This document shows, piece by piece, positions 27,921 through 38,537 of a DNA stretch of 64,000 nucleotides (within the stretch, counting starts at the first letter, position 1; each line of letters starts with the position of its first letter). The notes under the pieces were generated by a model that saw only the letters and a program-made list of their open reading frames with translations, was not told the origin of the DNA and searched no databases. The DNA comes from Achromobacter pestifer (GTDB lineage: Bacteria; Pseudomonadota; Gammaproteobacteria; Burkholderiales; Burkholderiaceae_B): positions 3,224,001-3,288,000 of the forward strand of contig NZ_CP053985.1 in the NCBI RefSeq assembly GCF_013267355.1, read 5' to 3'. The translations under genes and the position numbers were made by a program.

Positions 27921-28736
27921 ATGGACAAACCCGTTGCCCGCGCGGCCTTTAAGCCCGCAGACCTGGACCTGTTCCTCTACGAATCCTCGCAGCGCCCGGT
28001 GGCCGGGCTGGCCGTGGATTACGAAGACGGCCACCGCGTCCGCCGGCACCGGCACCGCCGCGCCCAACTGCTCTACGCGATCTCCGGCGTGATGGTGGTG
28101 GACACCGACGCGGGCATCTGGGTGGTGCCGCCCACGCGCGGCGTCTGGGTGCCGGCCTGGGTCTCGCACGGTTTGCGCATGAGCGGCGAGCCTCGCATGC
28201 GCACCGTGTTCGTCGAGCCGGGCGCCGCCGCGCACCTGCCCGCCCAATGCTGCGTGCTGTCGATCTCCCCCTTGCTGCGCGAGCTGATGGTTGCCGCCGC
28301 CGAAGTGCCGCTGGACTGGGCGCCCGACACGCGCGACGGCCGGCTGATGATGTTGCTGCTGGACGAACTGCGCCAGGAACCCGTGCTGCCGCTGCACCTG
28401 CCGCAGCCCTCCGAACCTCGCCTGGCGCGCATCTGCCGCGCCATCGTGCGGCACCCCGAACGGCAGGACGGCGCGGCCGACTGGGCGCGCGCACTGGGGG
28501 TGGATCCGAAGACGGTGCACCGCCTGTTCCTGCGCCACACCGGCATGACCTTCGGCCGTTGGCGCCAGCAGGCGCGCCTGCTGGCGGCGATGGAACGGCT
28601 GGCGCGCGGCGAGCGCGTGCTGGAGGTGGCGCTGGACCTGGGCTACGAAAGCCCCAGCGCCTTCGCGGCCATGTTCCGCAAGGCCGTGGGCGAGCCGCCC
28701 AGCGCCTTCGCGGCCCGCGGCGTGGCGTCCGCCTGA
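27921..28736 (+). CDS. AraC-family transcriptional regulator with cupin sensor
   Basis: A 271 aa regulator. The N-terminal cupin (HRVRRHRHRRAQLLYAISGVMVVDTDAGIWVVPPTRGVWVPAWVSHGL) is followed by an AraC double HTH in the last 100 residues (WARALGVDPKTVHRLFLRHTGMTFGRWRQQARLLAAMERLARGERVLEVALDLGYESPSAFAAMFRKAVG). This architecture is common for regulators of exporters or small-molecule metabolism. It is divergent from the LeuA-like gene and 107 bp before ilvD. The target is unknown. Confidence 0.93.
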   Translation: MDKPVARAAFKPADLDLFLYESSQRPVAGLAVDYEDGHRVRRHRHRRAQLLYAISGVMVVDTDAGIWVVPPTRGVWVPAWVSHGLRMSGEPRMRTVFVEPGAAAHLPAQCCVLSISPLLRELMVAAAEVPLDWAPDTRDGRLMMLLLDELRQEPVLPLHLPQPSEPRLARICRAIVRHPERQDGAADWARALGVDPKTVHRLFLRHTGMTFGRWRQQARLLAAMERLARGERVLEVALDLGYESPSAFAAMFRKAVGEPPSAFAARGVASA

Positions 28737-28843
28737 TGGCCGCGGCGGCGTCCCGGGGGCGGCCAGCGGCCGGCCCGGCCCGGAACCAGCGTATTATTTA
28801 ACGTTTTGCCGCCTACGCTAACAGCTACAGCCCGAGACAAACC

Positions 28844-30712
28844 ATGCCGCACTACCGCTCCCGCACCTCGACCCACGGCCGCAACATGGCCGGCGCCCGC
28901 GCCCTGTGGCGCGCCACCGGCATGAAGGACGACGACTTCGGCAAGCCGATCATCGCGGTAGTGAACTCGTTCACGCAGTTCGTGCCGGGCCACGTGCACC
29001 TGCGCGACCTGGGCGCGCTGGTCGCCAAGGAAATTGAAGCCGCGGGCGGCGTCGCCAAGGAATTCAACACCATCGCCGTGGACGACGGCATCGCCATGGG
29101 CCACGGCGGCATGCTGTATTCGCTGCCCTCGCGCGAACTGATCGCCGACTCGGTCGAATACATGGTCAACGCGCATTGCGCCGACGCCATGGTCTGCATC
29201 TCGAACTGCGACAAGATCACCCCGGGGATGCTGATGGCCGCCATGCGCCTGAACATCCCAGTCGTGTTCGTGTCGGGCGGCCCGATGGAAGCGGGCAAGG
29301 TCAAGTCGCCCACCGATGGCAAGGTCATCGCCAAGATCGACCTGATCGATGCCATGATCAAGGCCGCCGACCCCAAGGTGTCGGATGCGGAAGTGGCCGA
29401 AGTCGAACGCAGCGCCTGCCCGACTTGCGGCTCCTGTTCCGGCATGTTCACCGCCAACTCGATGAACTGTCTGACCGAAGCCATCGGCCTGGCCTTGCCG
29501 GGCAACGGCACCATCGTCGCCACGCACGCCTGGCGCAAGGGCCTGTTCGAACAAGCGGGCCGCCTGGTCGTGGACCTGTGCCGCCGCTACTACCAGGAAG
29601 AAGACGAATCGGTCCTGCCGCGCAACATCGCCACCAAGAGCGCGTTCCAGAACGCCATGGCGCTGGACGTGGCCATGGGCGGCTCGACCAACACCGTGCT
29701 GCATCTGCTGGCCGCGGCGCAGGAAGCCGGCGTCGACTTCACCATGGCCGACATCGACCGCATTTCGCGCAAGGTGCCGTGCCTGTGCAAGGCGGCGCCC
29801 GCCACCGACAAGTACCACATCGAAGACGTGCACCGCGCCGGCGGCATCCTGGGCATCCTGGGCGAACTGGCGCGCGCGGACCTGCTGGACCTGTCCTGCG
29901 GCAACGTGCACAGCGGCACGCTGGGCAATGCGATCAAGCAATGGGACGTGGCCGGCGGCGCTGGCGAGGAAGCGCAGAAGTTCTACCGCGCGGCGCCTGG
30001 CGGCATCCCGACCACGGTGGCCTTCAGCCAGGACGCCACCTTCCTGACGCTGGACACCGACCGCAAGACGGGCTGCATCCGCAGCAAGGAAGACGCCTAC
30101 TCCAAGGACGGCGGCCTGGCCGTGCTGTACGGCAACCTGGCTGAAAAGGGCTGCATCGTGAAGACGGCCGGCGTGGACGAATCGCAATGGGTCTTCACCG
30201 GCCGCGCGCGCGTCTTCGAAAGCCAGGACGACGCCGTGGAAGGCATCCTGGGCGACAAGATCGTCGCGGGCGACGTCGTGGTGATCCGCTACGAAGGCCC
30301 CAAGGGCGGCCCCGGCATGCAGGAAATGCTGTACCCCACGTCCTACCTGAAGTCCAAGGGCCTGGGCAAGACCTGCGCGCTGTTCACGGACGGCCGCTTC
30401 TCCGGCGGCTCGTCGGGCCTGGTGATCGGCCACGCTTCGCCGGAAGCGGCGGAAGGCGGCACGATCGGCCTGGTGGAAGAAGGCGACGTGATCGAGATCG
30501 ACATCCCGAACCGCAAGATGCATCTGGCCGTCTCCGACGAAGAATTGGCACGCCGCCGCGCGGTGATGGATGCGCGGGTTGACGGCTGGGAGCCGGTGGG
30601 ACGCGAACGTGTGGTGTCGCAGGCGTTGCAGGCTTATGCGGCGTTGGCGACTTCGGCGGATCGCGGGGCGGTGCGGGATTTGTCGCAGCTGAAGCAGAAG
30701 GGCAAGCGGTGA
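28844..30712 (+). CDS. ilvD: Dihydroxy-acid dehydratase
   Basis: A 622 aa enzyme of valine, leucine, isoleucine and pantothenate synthesis. It dehydrates 2,3-dihydroxy-isovalerate or -methylvalerate. The length and start ([26 protein letters not shown]) match the E. coli-type long form. Fe-S ligands are in [12 protein letters not shown] and [20 protein letters not shown], the metal/catalytic region is [11 protein letters not shown], and the C-terminus has [23 protein letters not shown] strong terminator follows 28 bp after the stop. Confidence 0.97.
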   Translation: MPHYRSRTSTHGRNMAGARALWRATGMKDDDFGKPIIAVVNSFTQFVPGHVHLRDLGALVAKEIEAAGGVAKEFNTIAVDDGIAMGHGGMLYSLPSRELIADSVEYMVNAHCADAMVCISNCDKITPGMLMAAMRLNIPVVFVSGGPMEAGKVKSPTDGKVIAKIDLIDAMIKAADPKVSDAEVAEVERSACPTCGSCSGMFTANSMNCLTEAIGLALPGNGTIVATHAWRKGLFEQAGRLVVDLCRRYYQEEDESVLPRNIATKSAFQNAMALDVAMGGSTNTVLHLLAAAQEAGVDFTMADIDRISRKVPCLCKAAPATDKYHIEDVHRAGGILGILGELARADLLDLSCGNVHSGTLGNAIKQWDVAGGAGEEAQKFYRAAPGGIPTTVAFSQDATFLTLDTDRKTGCIRSKEDAYSKDGGLAVLYGNLAEKGCIVKTAGVDESQWVFTGRARVFESQDDAVEGILGDKIVAGDVVVIRYEGPKGGPGMQEMLYPTSYLKSKGLGKTCALFTDGRFSGGSSGLVIGHASPEAAEGGTIGLVEEGDVIEIDIPNRKMHLAVSDEELARRRAVMDARVDGWEPVGRERVVSQALQAYAALATSADRGAVRDLSQLKQKGKR

Positions 30713-30739
30713 TTGTTGACTGCTGACTTTTTGAGAAGG

Positions 30740-30767
30740 GCGGCGCTTTTGGGCGCCGCTTTTTTTT
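30740..30767 (+). terminator. Terminator of ilvD
   Basis: A perfect stem GCGGCGC (30740-30746) and GCGCCGC (30753-30759) with a TTTTGG loop is followed by a run of eight T. Confidence 0.93.
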
Positions 30768-30812
30768 GGGCTGTTGCTGTTGTCGTTGCTGCGGCTCGTG
30801 CTTCGTAGGTCG

Positions 30813-30974
30813 CCCGTCGGCGCGGGCGGCGTGGCTGCTCGCGCCCACGATTGCGGTCCGGAGCGTTCGCTCCGGACTTCCCCTTCGTCATCTTCGTCCT
30901 CGCCTTCGGCGACTCCTTCAGATTCCCTCGGGCGCATCGAGGTTGCTCGCCGCCACGCCGCCCGCGCCGACGGG
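30813..30974 (+). other. Hairpin A of the left copy
   Basis: A perfect 23 bp inverted repeat (30813-30835 with 30952-30974; core GTCGGCGCGGGCGGCGTGGC) encloses about 116 bp. Within it, GTCCGGAGC and GCTCCGGAC form a 9 bp hairpin with a GTTC loop at 30856-30877. The equivalent in the right copy is at 31660-31816, with a different stem sequence but the same pairing. Confidence 0.8.
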
Positions 30975-31037
30975 CTACGTGCGTCCTGGGCCGTCGCGTT
31001 GCTAGAGCCGTGGTTGGGGGCGAATCGTGAGCTGCCC

Positions 31038-31071
31038 GTGTTATTCGGCCGCGCGGGCGGCCGAATAACAC
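31038..31071 (+). other. Hairpin B of the left copy
   Basis: Stem GTGTTATTCGGCCGC and its exact complement form 15 bp around a GCGG loop. Compared with the right copy (31562-31591), the outer stem bases differ but both sides change together, so pairing is kept. Confidence 0.85.
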
Positions 31072-31162
31072 ATACATGATGTTTTTAAGTGTGATGGTGG
31101 TCGCTGGCGCGAATGCGGTGAGCGGTTTTCTGATGGTGTCGCCGTCGGGGGGGAGGGGCGGT

Positions 31163-31223
31163 GATGGGTGGCGCGCGATGGACGACGGCTTGCGCATGAG
31201 GATCCTCTCGCGCGCCACCCATC
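31163..31223 (+). other. Hairpin C of the left copy
   Basis: GATGGGTGGCGCGCGA (31163-31178) and TCGCGCGCCACCCATC (31208-31223) are exact 16 bp inverted repeats around a 29 bp loop that contains TTGCGCATGA, shared in related form by the right copy. Confidence 0.85.
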
Positions 31224-31297
31224 CGGCGGTGGGGTTGAAATGTTGATTGATAGTGCTGCTGTGCGCGGGCGGTGGTGATTTTGGTCAGGTGTCTGAA

Positions 31298-31415
31298 ACT
31301 TGAACGGGCAGACTGGCCAATAATTGTCGACTCAACGCAGATGTTGGGTGGGTGGCACTTGAATGGGCAGACCGCCCAATAGTCGTCGCTTCAACGCAGA
31401 TGCTGGATGGGTGGC
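31298..31415 (+). repeat. Tandem 59 bp direct repeat, two units
   Basis: Units at 31298-31356 and 31357-31415 differ at 9 of 59 positions by hand count. Each begins ACTTGAAYGGGCAGAC and ends GATGYTGGRTGGGTGGC. The array lies in the spacer between the two inverted copies, and the end of its second unit runs into the right copy. Confidence 0.85.
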
Positions 31416-31468
31416 GCGCGCGAGAGGCTCGTCATGCGCAAGAAGATTCCCATCGCGCGCCACCCATC
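31406..31468 (-). other. Hairpin C of the right copy
   Basis: GATGGGTGGCGCGCG (31406-31420) pairs exactly with CGCGCGCCACCCATC (31454-31468), a 15 bp stem with a 33 bp loop. The loop differs from that of the left copy while the stem is nearly the same. Confidence 0.85.
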
Positions 31469-31561
31469 ACCGCCCACCCCCCAAAAGCTGGAGGCCATCA
31501 GCAAACCACTCATGGCATTCGCGCGAGCGAACACAATAGCAATCCAAGAAATCACGTATGC

Positions 31562-31591
31562 CATTGTCGGCCGCCCGCGCGGCCGACAATG
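31562..31591 (-). other. Hairpin B of the right copy
   Basis: CATTGTCGGCCGC and GCGGCCGACAATG form an exact 13 bp stem. Four outer base pairs differ from the left copy (GTTATT there, CATTGT here), each compensated on the other side. Confidence 0.85.
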
Positions 31592-31659
31592 ACGGGCAAC
31601 CCAAGCTTCTCCCCCGACCACGGCTCCAGCAGCGCAACAAGCCAAGACTCAAGTAGCAC

Positions 31660-31816
31660 GTCGGCGCGGACGGCTGGGTGGCGAGCAACCTCGATGCGCC
31701 CGACGGAATCCGAAGGCAGCCGCCGTAGGCGGCAACGAGGATGAGGACGGGGCAGTCCGGAGCGAACGCTCCGGACCGCAATCGCGGGCGCTCGCCACCC
31801 AGCCGTCCGCGACGAT
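31660..31816 (-). other. Hairpin A of the right copy
   Basis: A 27 bp inverted repeat with one mismatch (31660-31686 with 31790-31816; core GCGGACGGCTGGGTGGCGAG) encloses the conserved inner hairpin at 31755-31776. The stem sequence differs from the left copy, but its pairing is preserved. Confidence 0.8.
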
Positions 31817-31887
31817 GGGCGGCCTACGAAGCGACACGGCCTTTGCTTGCAAACTAGCAAACCTACGAAGCCCTAAGAAGAACCCGC

Positions 31888-33400
<1,513 letters not shown>

Positions 33401-33414
<14 letters not shown>

Positions 33415-34855
33415 TTTGTTTGGCGCCGTTCAGGTGTGCCCCGGCCAGAGGGTCGAGGCGTCTAAAGGAGAAGGTCGAGGCCATGCACAGCAGGCCGACG
33501 ACGATGAAGCCCGCGACGACGTCGCGGATTGCCAGCGTTTCCGCGCCGCGCAAGGACATGCTGATATTCAGCGTCACCGCGGCCACGCCCACGCCCAGGC
33601 TGATGCCGAGCTGCTGCGCCATGGCGGCGAAACTGCTGGCGCGGCTCATCTTGGACGAGGGGATGTCGGCATAGGTTAGCGTATTTACCCCGGTGAACTG
33701 CAGCGAACGGAAAAAGCCGCCGACCAGCAGGATCGCGATCATCAGCCACACCGGCGTGGTGGGCGTGAAGGCGCCACAGATCACGATGAACGCACCGGCC
33801 AGCAGGGCATTCACGGTCAGGACCCGGCGAAAGCCGAAGTGCTTCACGATGGGGGTGGCCACGAACTTCATCAGCAGCGCGCCCGCGGCGCTGGCGAAGG
33901 TGATCAGGCCGGCCGCGAATGGCGTGAGGCCGAAGCCCACCTGGAGCAGCATCGCCAGCAGGAAGGGCGTGGCGCCCACGGCGAAGCGGCACAGATTGCC
34001 GCCCAGCGTGGAAATGGCGAAGGTGGGGATCCGCATCAGCGACAGGTCGATGATGGGGTGCTCGGTGCGCTTGGCGTGCCAGCCATAGAGCAGGCCGCAG
34101 ACCGTGCCGACCGCGATCAGCCCCAGCAGCATGGACAGCGGCATGACGTCGCGGCCAATGGCCTCGAAGCCGCTGACCAGGGTCGCCAGGCAGATCGCGC
34201 TGAGCAGGAAGCCCAGCCAGTCCAGGCGCGGGGCGGATTCCTCGCGGATTTCCGTGACATGGCGCAGCACCAGGAAAATGCCCAGGATGCCGATGGGGAT
34301 GTTGATCAGGAAGATCCAGTGCCAGGACATGTAGGTGACCATGAAACCGCCCAGCGGCGGTCCGATCACCGGGCCCAGCAGGGCCGGAATGGAGAGGAAG
34401 GACATGGCCTTCAGCAGGTCCTGCTTGGGCACGGTGCGCAGCAGGATGATCCGCCCCACGGGCACCATCATCGCGCCCGCCATCCCCTGGACGATGCGGG
34501 CCAGGACCAGCTGCGGCAGGTCCTGGGACAGTGCACAGGCCACGGAACTGAGCGTGAACAGGCCGATCGCCGCCACGAACACCCGCCGCGCGCCGTAGCG
34601 GTCGGCCGCCCAGCCGCTGACAGGCACGAAAACCGCCACCGACAACAGGTAGGACGTAATCGCCACGTTCAGCCGCACCGGGGTCGAGCCCAGGGCGCGG
34701 GCCATGGCCGGCAGGGCGGTGGCCACCACGGTGGCGTCCAGCATCTGCATGAACAGCGCACAGCCCACGATGAAGGGGATCATGCGCGCCGCGCGCGCTG
34801 CTTGCTCCGTGGAGAGCGGGGCGGGACGGGCTGCTGCTGCGGATTCGGCGGACAT
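33401..34855 (-). CDS. DHA2-type (EmrB/QacA) MFS drug exporter
   Basis: A 484 aa inner-membrane protein with about 14 hydrophobic helices. [22 protein letters not shown] is the DHA2 motif D1 region, and [26 protein letters not shown] and [25 protein letters not shown] follow. These families pump drugs or hydrophobic compounds by proton antiport. It lies upstream of glpK with overlapping reading frames, an unusual pairing that probably reflects position, not a shared function. Confidence 0.92.
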
Positions 34856-34953
34856 GGCGGGAGGGGGCGATGGGTGCCGCGAGATTGTAACGCCGGGGGG
34901 TGGGCCGCCGTGAAGTAAACTCCCCCCATCCGAAACCCATTGAAATTGGTGTC

Positions 34954-35142
34954 ATGGCGACCAACTACGAATCCGAGATCACCCTTTTCCTGAAAGACTT
35001 CAAGCAATCGCATCCTGGCACCGAAGAGCGCCAGCGCGAAGGCCGCGCCCGTCTTTGGGACAAACCGCAGGACTCGGAGCTGCTGGAAGGCTTCCGCGCG
35101 GCCCGCGTGCCGCAAAAGCCGTACGTCTACCAGGCCGACTGA
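34954..35142 (+). CDS. DUF3460 family small protein
   Basis: A 62 aa basic/acidic protein. ATG 34954 gives MATNYESEITLFLKDFKQSHP, the conserved start of the DUF3460 family found in Burkholderiales; GRARLWDKPQDSE and a C-terminal RVPQKPYVYQ are also conserved. An extension to 34900 is not conserved. It precedes scpA by 16 bp and is probably in one transcript with it. The function is unknown. Confidence 0.9.
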   Translation: MATNYESEITLFLKDFKQSHPGTEERQREGRARLWDKPQDSELLEGFRAARVPQKPYVYQAD

Positions 35143-35158
35143 GCCCATTGCGGCAATC

Positions 35159-36049
35159 ATGGCTCAAAACGCTTCCGTCTCGGGCGACGCCCTGGCCGCG
35201 CTAGTGGCGCCGCCTGTCGACAGCACGCCTGACACGATCGACAGCGTCGCATACGCTCGCCTGTATGGCGAGCCGCTGTTCCAGATGCCCACGGACCTGT
35301 ACATCCCGCCGGATGCGCTGGAAGTGTTCCTGGAAGCGTTCGAAGGGCCGCTGGACCTGCTGCTCTACCTGATCCGCAAGCAGAACTTCAATGTGCTGGA
35401 CATCCCCATGGCGGATGTCACGCGGCAGTACCTGTCGTATGTGGACCAGATCCGCATTCACAACCTGGAACTGGCCGCCGAGTACCTGCTGATGGCGGCG
35501 ATGCTCATCGAGATCAAGTCGCGCATGCTGCTGCCGGTCAAGAAGAGTGACACCGGCGAAGAGGCGGAAGATCCGCGCGCCGAACTGGTGCGCCGCCTGC
35601 TCGAATACGAGCAGATGAAGCTGGCGGCCAAGAAGCTGGACGCAATGCCGCAACTGGGCCGCGATTTCGTCAGCAGCCAGGCGGTGGCCGACCTGAGCGT
35701 CGAGCGCATGCTGCCCGAAGTCAGCGTGGACGACCTGCGCGCGGCCTGGGCCGACATCATGAAGCGGGCCAAGCTGAATCAGCACCATCACATCACGCGC
35801 GAACAGCTGTCCGTGCGCGATCACATGACGCACATCCTGCGGCGCCTGAACGACGTGCGCTTCATGGAATTCGGCGACCTGTTCATGGAGCGCGTCCGCG
35901 AAGGCGCGCCCGCGGCGGTGGTCGTCGTGCATTTCATCGCCATGCTGGAACTGGCGCGCGAGTCCCTGCTGGAAATTACGCAGGCCGAGCCCTATGCTCC
36001 CATCTACGTGCGCCTGGCCTACACCAGCGTGGCGGCGGTCGCGGCCTGA
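35159..36049 (+). CDS. scpA: Segregation and condensation protein A
   Basis: A 296 aa kleisin that bridges SMC heads with ScpB to organise the chromosome. LEVFLEAFEGPLDLLLYLIRKQNFNVLDIPMADVTRQYLSYVDQI and LAAEYLLMAAMLIEIKSRMLLP are the typical N-terminal kleisin region; the C-terminal winged helix has FMEFGDLFMERVREGAPAAVVVVHFIAMLELAR. There is a family-typical N-terminal extension of about 50 residues. scpB is not in this window. Confidence 0.95.
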   Translation: MAQNASVSGDALAALVAPPVDSTPDTIDSVAYARLYGEPLFQMPTDLYIPPDALEVFLEAFEGPLDLLLYLIRKQNFNVLDIPMADVTRQYLSYVDQIRIHNLELAAEYLLMAAMLIEIKSRMLLPVKKSDTGEEAEDPRAELVRRLLEYEQMKLAAKKLDAMPQLGRDFVSSQAVADLSVERMLPEVSVDDLRAAWADIMKRAKLNQHHHITREQLSVRDHMTHILRRLNDVRFMEFGDLFMERVREGAPAAVVVVHFIAMLELARESLLEITQAEPYAPIYVRLAYTSVAAVAA

Positions 36050-36940
<891 letters not shown>

Positions 36941-37056
36941 GACGGCCCGGCCCGGGGGTGGCGTCCATGTCCACCCCCTGAAAGAATTACCAGCTTACGT
37001 GGTGGCGGGCGGCGGATCAGACTCGACGCAATCCTATATTGCAAGCGAGCCGCCCC

Positions 37057-37473
37057 ATGCAAGCTCCCCGTTCCGACCTGGAAGCCGTTCTTTCCTCGCT
37101 CACTCCGCGTGAGCGGCAAATCGTCACTTATGTGGCCGCCGGCCGGCCCAACAAGGTCATCGCCATAGACCTGGGCATTTCGCTGCGCACGGTCGAGGCC
37201 CACCGCTCCCGCATCTTCGCCAAGCTCCAAGTCCGCAACGCCATGCAACTGGCCTGCCGGCTGTGCGAGCATGGCCGTTCCGGCGCTTCGCCCGTGCCGG
37301 GCGCGGCCGGGCCAGACCGCGGGCATGCCTTGGTTTCCATGCCCCTGCCGGCCAGCGCCGGTCCGAGCTACGTGCTGCATGAGCCGCCGGGGCCAACGTA
37401 TAGCCCATGCCTGGCAAGCCCCGCAGCACGCCATTCCGATCTCGGCGCCGACCTCGACGGCGATGCCGGGTAG
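37057..37473 (+). CDS. Orphan LuxR/FixJ-type HTH protein
   Basis: A 138 aa protein with a LuxR HTH at 8-70 (LEAVLSSLTPRERQIVTYVAAGRPNKVIAIDLGISLRTVEAHRSRIFAKLQVRNAMQLACRL). It has no receiver or ligand domain before it. The C-terminal 70 residues are proline/glycine-rich and do not look folded. ATG 37057 follows the CAAGCGAG stretch. It may be a shortened response regulator or a stand-alone DNA-binding protein. There is no sensor kinase nearby. Confidence 0.75.
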   Translation: MQAPRSDLEAVLSSLTPRERQIVTYVAAGRPNKVIAIDLGISLRTVEAHRSRIFAKLQVRNAMQLACRLCEHGRSGASPVPGAAGPDRGHALVSMPLPASAGPSYVLHEPPGPTYSPCLASPAARHSDLGADLDGDAG

Positions 37474-37483
37474 TCCAAAAGCA

Positions 37484-37518
37484 CCGGGCCCGACGAACGT
37501 GATGTTCGTCGGGCCCGG
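37484..37518. terminator. Strong 15 bp hairpin between convergent genes
   Basis: CCGGGCCCGACGAAC (37484-37498) and GTTCGTCGGGCCCGG (37504-37518) pair perfectly with a GTGAT loop. It lies between the ends of the LuxR-type gene and the leftward lipoprotein gene. No T run is present on either side, but its position suggests a two-way terminator. Confidence 0.6.
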
Positions 37519-37563
37519 GTAAGGGGCTGCGCGGGCGGCGTGTTCAACGGCCGCCGGCGGGCC

Positions 37564-38343
37564 TCAAGGGCACTTGGGCGCTGTCGCCTTGGCCAATTCG
37601 TCGATCGGGTCCAGATCCGGCTGGCGGGTCAGGTTGTAGTTCAGGTTGGGCGTCTGGCCATCGATGGAACGCACGCGCAGCACGTTGTTGGCGGCCACCA
37701 CGAATTCCGCGCGGCCATTGCCATTGCCGTCCATCAGGATGACGCGCGGCGGGCGCTCTTCGGTGGCATCCCAGCAGCCTTGCTCGGTGACCGGCGGGCC
37801 TTTCTTGGGATCGTTTTCCAGGTAGGCCACGCGGCCGCGCCAACGGCCGTTGGGCGCCAGCGTCAGCGTCACGCGCTGCGCGGTGCACTGCATGGCCGGC
37901 GAGAAGCACGGCAAGGTGCCCATGTAGGTCTGGGGTTGCGGCACCAGGCTGTGCACGGCGGCGCTGGGCGCGGCGGAGCTGGTAGCGACGGGCGCGCTTG
38001 CGGCCGATGCCGTCGTTGCGGTGTGCTCGGTTTCCGCCGGGACGGCCTGGCCGTCTTCGGTGGTCTGGCCGCCGGCAGTCTGGGCAGCCTGATTCTGGTT
38101 CTTGCGGGGGGCGTCGGGCTTGAGCGCGATCTGCACTTGCGACGGCGCGCGGATGATGCTGCGGTAGCCCGCGCCCGAGCCCTGGTATTGGGCGTCGGTC
38201 ACGGTGCTTTCAGCCGGGGGGTCGTAATAGCCTTCGGTTTTTTGTTGGGCGCAGCCGGCCGCGCCCAATACGGTGCCTGTGAGCAGCAGCCCCATGACGC
38301 TGAGTTTGCGGGAGCGGGTACCGATTTCTACGCGCGCGGTCAT
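37564..38343 (-). CDS. NlpE-like outer-membrane lipoprotein
   Basis: A 259 aa lipoprotein. The signal peptide ends in a lipobox LGAAGC with Cys31. A low-complexity Ala/Thr/Ser/Gln-rich linker runs to about residue 135. The C-terminal domain (TYMGTLPCFSPAMQCTAQRVTLTLAPNGRWRG ... GCWDATEERPPRVILMDGNGNGRAEF) resembles the NlpE/copper-resistance lipoprotein domain with its spaced cysteines. A role in envelope sensing or metal binding is inference. Confidence 0.75.
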   Translation of the reverse strand: MTARVEIGTRSRKLSVMGLLLTGTVLGAAGCAQQKTEGYYDPPAESTVTDAQYQGSGAGYRSIIRAPSQVQIALKPDAPRKNQNQAAQTAGGQTTEDGQAVPAETEHTATTASAASAPVATSSAAPSAAVHSLVPQPQTYMGTLPCFSPAMQCTAQRVTLTLAPNGRWRGRVAYLENDPKKGPPVTEQGCWDATEERPPRVILMDGNGNGRAEFVVAANNVLRVRSIDGQTPNLNYNLTRQPDLDPIDELAKATAPKCP

Positions 38344-38537
38344 GGCAGCTTATCCGTGTATTGAGTCTGTCTCCGATTTTACGCACTTATGCGAAGATTC
38401 GATACGTTCCCCTTAGCCGCTCTTGGGCATCGTCAACACTTTATGCACTATTTACGACACGGCCGCCGCCGGCCCGCCCCGCGCACTGCCGCCAGCTTCT
38501 GGCGCGGCGCTGCCGCGGCTCGGCGCCTCGCGGGCGG

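Larger units (their letters stand above)
30800..31224 (+). repeat. Left copy of a ~425 bp inverted structured repeat
   Basis: This stretch of the 1.17 kb gene-free region between ilvD and glpK (30713-31887) reappears inverted at 31405-31832. By eye it is about three quarters identical, with gaps. The outer end is GCTTCGTAGG and the inner end is a GATGGGTGG-type stem. Inside are three hairpins in order: a long stem enclosing a smaller hairpin (30813-30974), a 15 bp stem (31038-31071) and a 16 bp stem (31163-31223). Short ORFs across it have no protein-like features and are not counted as genes. Confidence 0.85.
31405..31832 (-). repeat. Right copy of the ~425 bp inverted structured repeat
   Basis: This is the reverse-oriented partner of 30800-31224. 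It keeps the order of hairpins C, B and A when read left to right on the plus strand. The 22 bp inner hairpin of A is identical in both copies (31755-31776 here). The outer end motif CCTACGAAGC at 31823-31832 occurs once more at 31862-31871, next to the glpK stop. It contains no credible coding sequence. Confidence 0.85.

Noticed and set aside
30800..31832. CRISPR array or insertion sequence as an explanation of the repeats
   Set aside because: Only two inverted copies and one two-unit tandem repeat are present, without regular spacers, and there is no transposase frame.
30774..31860. Several short open frames in the ilvD-glpK interval
   Set aside because: They cross hairpins and the inverted repeats, and the copies do not keep a common reading frame. 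No ribosome site or domain supports them.
38361..38537. N-terminal extension of the prepilin peptidase
   Set aside because: The added residues are not membrane-like or conserved. The family start fits 38538 or 38547.
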